Assembly: GCA_947459055.1 (NCBI GenBank)
Contig: CANHCG010000058.1
Coordinates: forward strand, 1-8,348
Direction: 5' to 3'
Length of the DNA stretch: 8,348 nt
From: Cytophagaceae bacterium
Lineage (GTDB): Bacteria > Bacteroidota > Bacteroidia > Cytophagales > Spirosomataceae
A program made the position numbers and the translations under genes. Below are positions 7,152 through 8,348 of this stretch, one piece after another. The notes below the pieces were generated by a model that did not search any database, was not told the DNA's origin, and saw nothing but the letters and a program-made list of their open reading frames with translations. Position 1 is the stretch's first letter. The number at the start of each line of letters is the position of its first letter.

Positions 7152-7505
7152 ATGGAATTTGAACCAGCCTTGGTCAAGGAAGAGTGGGAAATCATCTTAG
7201 ATTTTCTTGAAAAGCAAGTGAACAAACGGCCCGCCGATTTGGAATCTGTTTTGTTTTTAATTGGCGTCCAAGAATTGGGGAAAGGTCACGCCTTTTTTAC
7301 CAAGGAACAAAAGCAAGATTTAATGCATATCGCCACTTGCAAAGTATTGAGCTTCAGTGGTATTTATGAATTAGAAGGCTTGGATGCTGAGGGGTGGCCG
7401 CATTGGAACCTCGTACAAAACCTGCCACCCTTGGGCTTAAAGGAACAAGAAATCCTGTTAAAGGCGCATGTCATTCATTATTTTAAAGAAGAAGTTTTCG
7501 CCTAG
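7152..7505 (+). CDS. Conserved hypothetical protein, 117 aa
   Basis: A small acidic, soluble protein with no signal peptide or membrane segment. I know of no named domain for it. It looks mostly helical: helices at about 8-23 (VKEEWEIILDFLEKQV), 30-44 (LESVLFLIGVQELGK) and 51-66, and a C-terminal helix 96-114. These surround a distinctive central stretch, SGIYELEGLDAEGWPHWN (69-86), rich in Gly, Trp and acidic residues, the sort of block that is usually conserved. I have an impression that similar proteins occur across Cytophagales, but cannot verify this. The stop lies three bases before the exonuclease III ATG, so translation of the two is probably coupled. That suggests, without showing, a shared expression need with DNA repair. 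Reading-frame quality, the tight operon position and sensible composition support a real gene. Confidence 0.75.
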   Translation: MEFEPALVKEEWEIILDFLEKQVNKRPADLESVLFLIGVQELGKGHAFFTKEQKQDLMHIATCKVLSFSGIYELEGLDAEGWPHWNLVQNLPPLGLKEQEILLKAHVIHYFKEEVFA

Positions 7506-7508
7506 GCT

Positions 7509-8273
7509 ATGAAAATCATTAGTTATAACGTCAATGGGATTCGCGCGGCGATGCAAAAAGGCTTCGTCGAATGGGTCGCTACAGAAAATCCAGATATCAT
7601 TTGCTTGCAGGAATTAAAAGCGGAAATAGGTCAAGTGGACCTAAGCGGCTTGGCTGATTTGGGCTATGAAATTCATTGGCATTCGGCACAAAAGAAAGGC
7701 TATTCAGGCGTTGGGATTTTTTCCAAACTAAAGCCGGCACATGTGGAAATCGGTTGCGGGATTGAGAAATATGATTTTGAAGGCCGTGTATTGCGTCTCG
7801 ATTTTCCGGATTTTTCCATCATGAGTGTCTACATGCCTTCTGGCTCGAGCGGTGACGAACGACAAGGATTTAAAATGGAATGGTTGGCAGATTTTCAAAC
7901 CTATGCCCAGGAATTAAGCCAAAAAATCCCGCACCTAATCATTGCTGGAGATTATAACATTTGTCATCGACCGATCGACATTCACAATCCAAAATCAAAT
8001 GCCAATAGTTCTGGTTTTTTGCCCGAGGAACGGGAATGGATGGAAAATTTTATACAAAGTGGATTTGTCGATACCTTTAGGCATAAAAATCCAGAAATGC
8101 CTGATCAATATTCTTGGTGGAGTTATCGGGCGGGTGCGCGGAGTAAAAATTTAGGTTGGCGCATCGATTACCATATGGTCACAAAGTCCATGGAAGACCG
8201 GATTCAAAATGCCTATATATTGCAGAATGTTATTCATTCTGACCATTGTCCCATCGTTTTAGAAATCAATTAA
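7509..8273 (+). CDS. xth: Exodeoxyribonuclease III (AP endonuclease, ExoIII/APE1 family)
   Basis: A 254-aa enzyme of the endonuclease/exonuclease/phosphatase superfamily. It nicks DNA 5' of abasic sites and removes 3' blocking groups in base-excision repair; the family also has 3'-5' exonuclease activity. All core residues are visible: N7 in SYNVNGIRAA, E35 in CLQELKA, Y108 in SVYMPSG, D148 and N150 in AGDYNICH, the DNA-binding stretch YSWWSYRAGARSKNLGWRIDY (201-221, with D220), and D245-H246 in the terminal SDHCPIVLEI. Length is normal (about 250-268 aa). The start is fixed by MKIISYNVNGIR, the standard family N-terminus. It lies third in the cluster, three bases after the 117-aa gene and one base before the ferredoxin start. 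Nothing in the sequence suggests loss of function. Confidence 0.96.
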   Translation: MKIISYNVNGIRAAMQKGFVEWVATENPDIICLQELKAEIGQVDLSGLADLGYEIHWHSAQKKGYSGVGIFSKLKPAHVEIGCGIEKYDFEGRVLRLDFPDFSIMSVYMPSGSSGDERQGFKMEWLADFQTYAQELSQKIPHLIIAGDYNICHRPIDIHNPKSNANSSGFLPEEREWMENFIQSGFVDTFRHKNPEMPDQYSWWSYRAGARSKNLGWRIDYHMVTKSMEDRIQNAYILQNVIHSDHCPIVLEIN

Positions 8274-8274
8274 T

Positions 8275-8348
8275 ATGCACTATTCAAAACACGTTTTCAT
8301 TTGTTCAAACGACAAAGACGCTCCTAAAAAATGCTGCGGTTCAGGCCA
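8275..8348 (+). CDS. Thioredoxin-like [2Fe-2S] ferredoxin, 5' end only
   Basis: Only the first 24 codons are in the window, and the frame is open at the right edge. The N-terminus MHYSKHVFICSNDKDAPKKC fits the thioredoxin-like [2Fe-2S] ferredoxin family: a first beta strand KHVFIC carrying the first cluster cysteine (C10), then a short loop with C20-C21-G, which supplies the second. Such proteins are about 100-110 aa electron carriers of largely unknown partner in Bacteroidota. The ATG lies one base after the exonuclease III stop, so it is very likely in the same operon. The call rests on a short fragment, so it is moderate; the remaining two cluster cysteines, expected near the C-terminal half, are outside the window. 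Confidence 0.7.
   Translation, partial: MHYSKHVFICSNDKDAPKKCCGSG

Noticed and set aside
1..8348. Defence system, CRISPR array, IS element, tRNA or rRNA gene, riboswitch or intrinsic terminator
   Set aside because: No spaced direct repeats, terminal inverted repeats, transposase, tRNA-like cloverleaf or GC-rich hairpin with a T run was seen on reading both strands; nearly all the sequence is filled by housekeeping or conserved genes.

Overview
The window looks like chromosomal core sequence from a member of the Bacteroidota, most likely the Cytophagales. Three things point there. The lineage-typical genes DUF2480 and the giant membrane/coiled-coil DUF4175 gene are both present. IspH is the long form. 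At least two, probably three, promoters fit the Bacteroidota primary sigma-factor pattern TTG-N20-TAnnTTTG, and no strong Shine-Dalgarno sequences are seen. Base composition and style look even throughout. Genus cannot be fixed from this window.

Layout. Positions 1-889 (+) hold the 3' part of tsaB (tRNA t6A synthesis) followed one base later by a DUF2480 gene. The DUF2480 gene meets a 3.2-kb DUF4175-family gene (886-4074, -) tail to tail, and the two stop codons share the palindrome TTAA. Divergent from DUF4175 is a fructosamine-kinase-family gene (4158-5048, +) with its own promoter. Its 3' end overlaps by 13 bases the 3' end of ispH (5036-6277, -), the last enzyme of the MEP isoprenoid pathway. 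A 244-bp divergent intergenic region (6278-6521) carries a promoter for ispH and one for a rightward cluster: a membrane-anchored protein of unknown function (6522-7133), a conserved hypothetical of 117 aa (7152-7505), exodeoxyribonuclease III (7509-8273), and the first 24 codons of a thioredoxin-like [2Fe-2S] ferredoxin (8275 to the edge). Gaps inside this cluster are 18, 3 and 1 bases, so it reads as one operon.

How the genes fit together. Most are housekeeping: tRNA modification, isoprenoid synthesis, repair of glycated amines (inferred) and repair of abasic or oxidised DNA. The unknowns are DUF2480, DUF4175, the 203-aa anchored protein and the 117-aa protein. I see no mobile element, CRISPR array, toxin-antitoxin pair, defence island, RNA gene or prophage. 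The window is gene-dense, with overlapping convergent gene ends and no obvious hairpin terminators. I found no evidence of a new multi-gene system; the points of interest are start-site problems, promoter architecture and a few poorly characterised conserved proteins.
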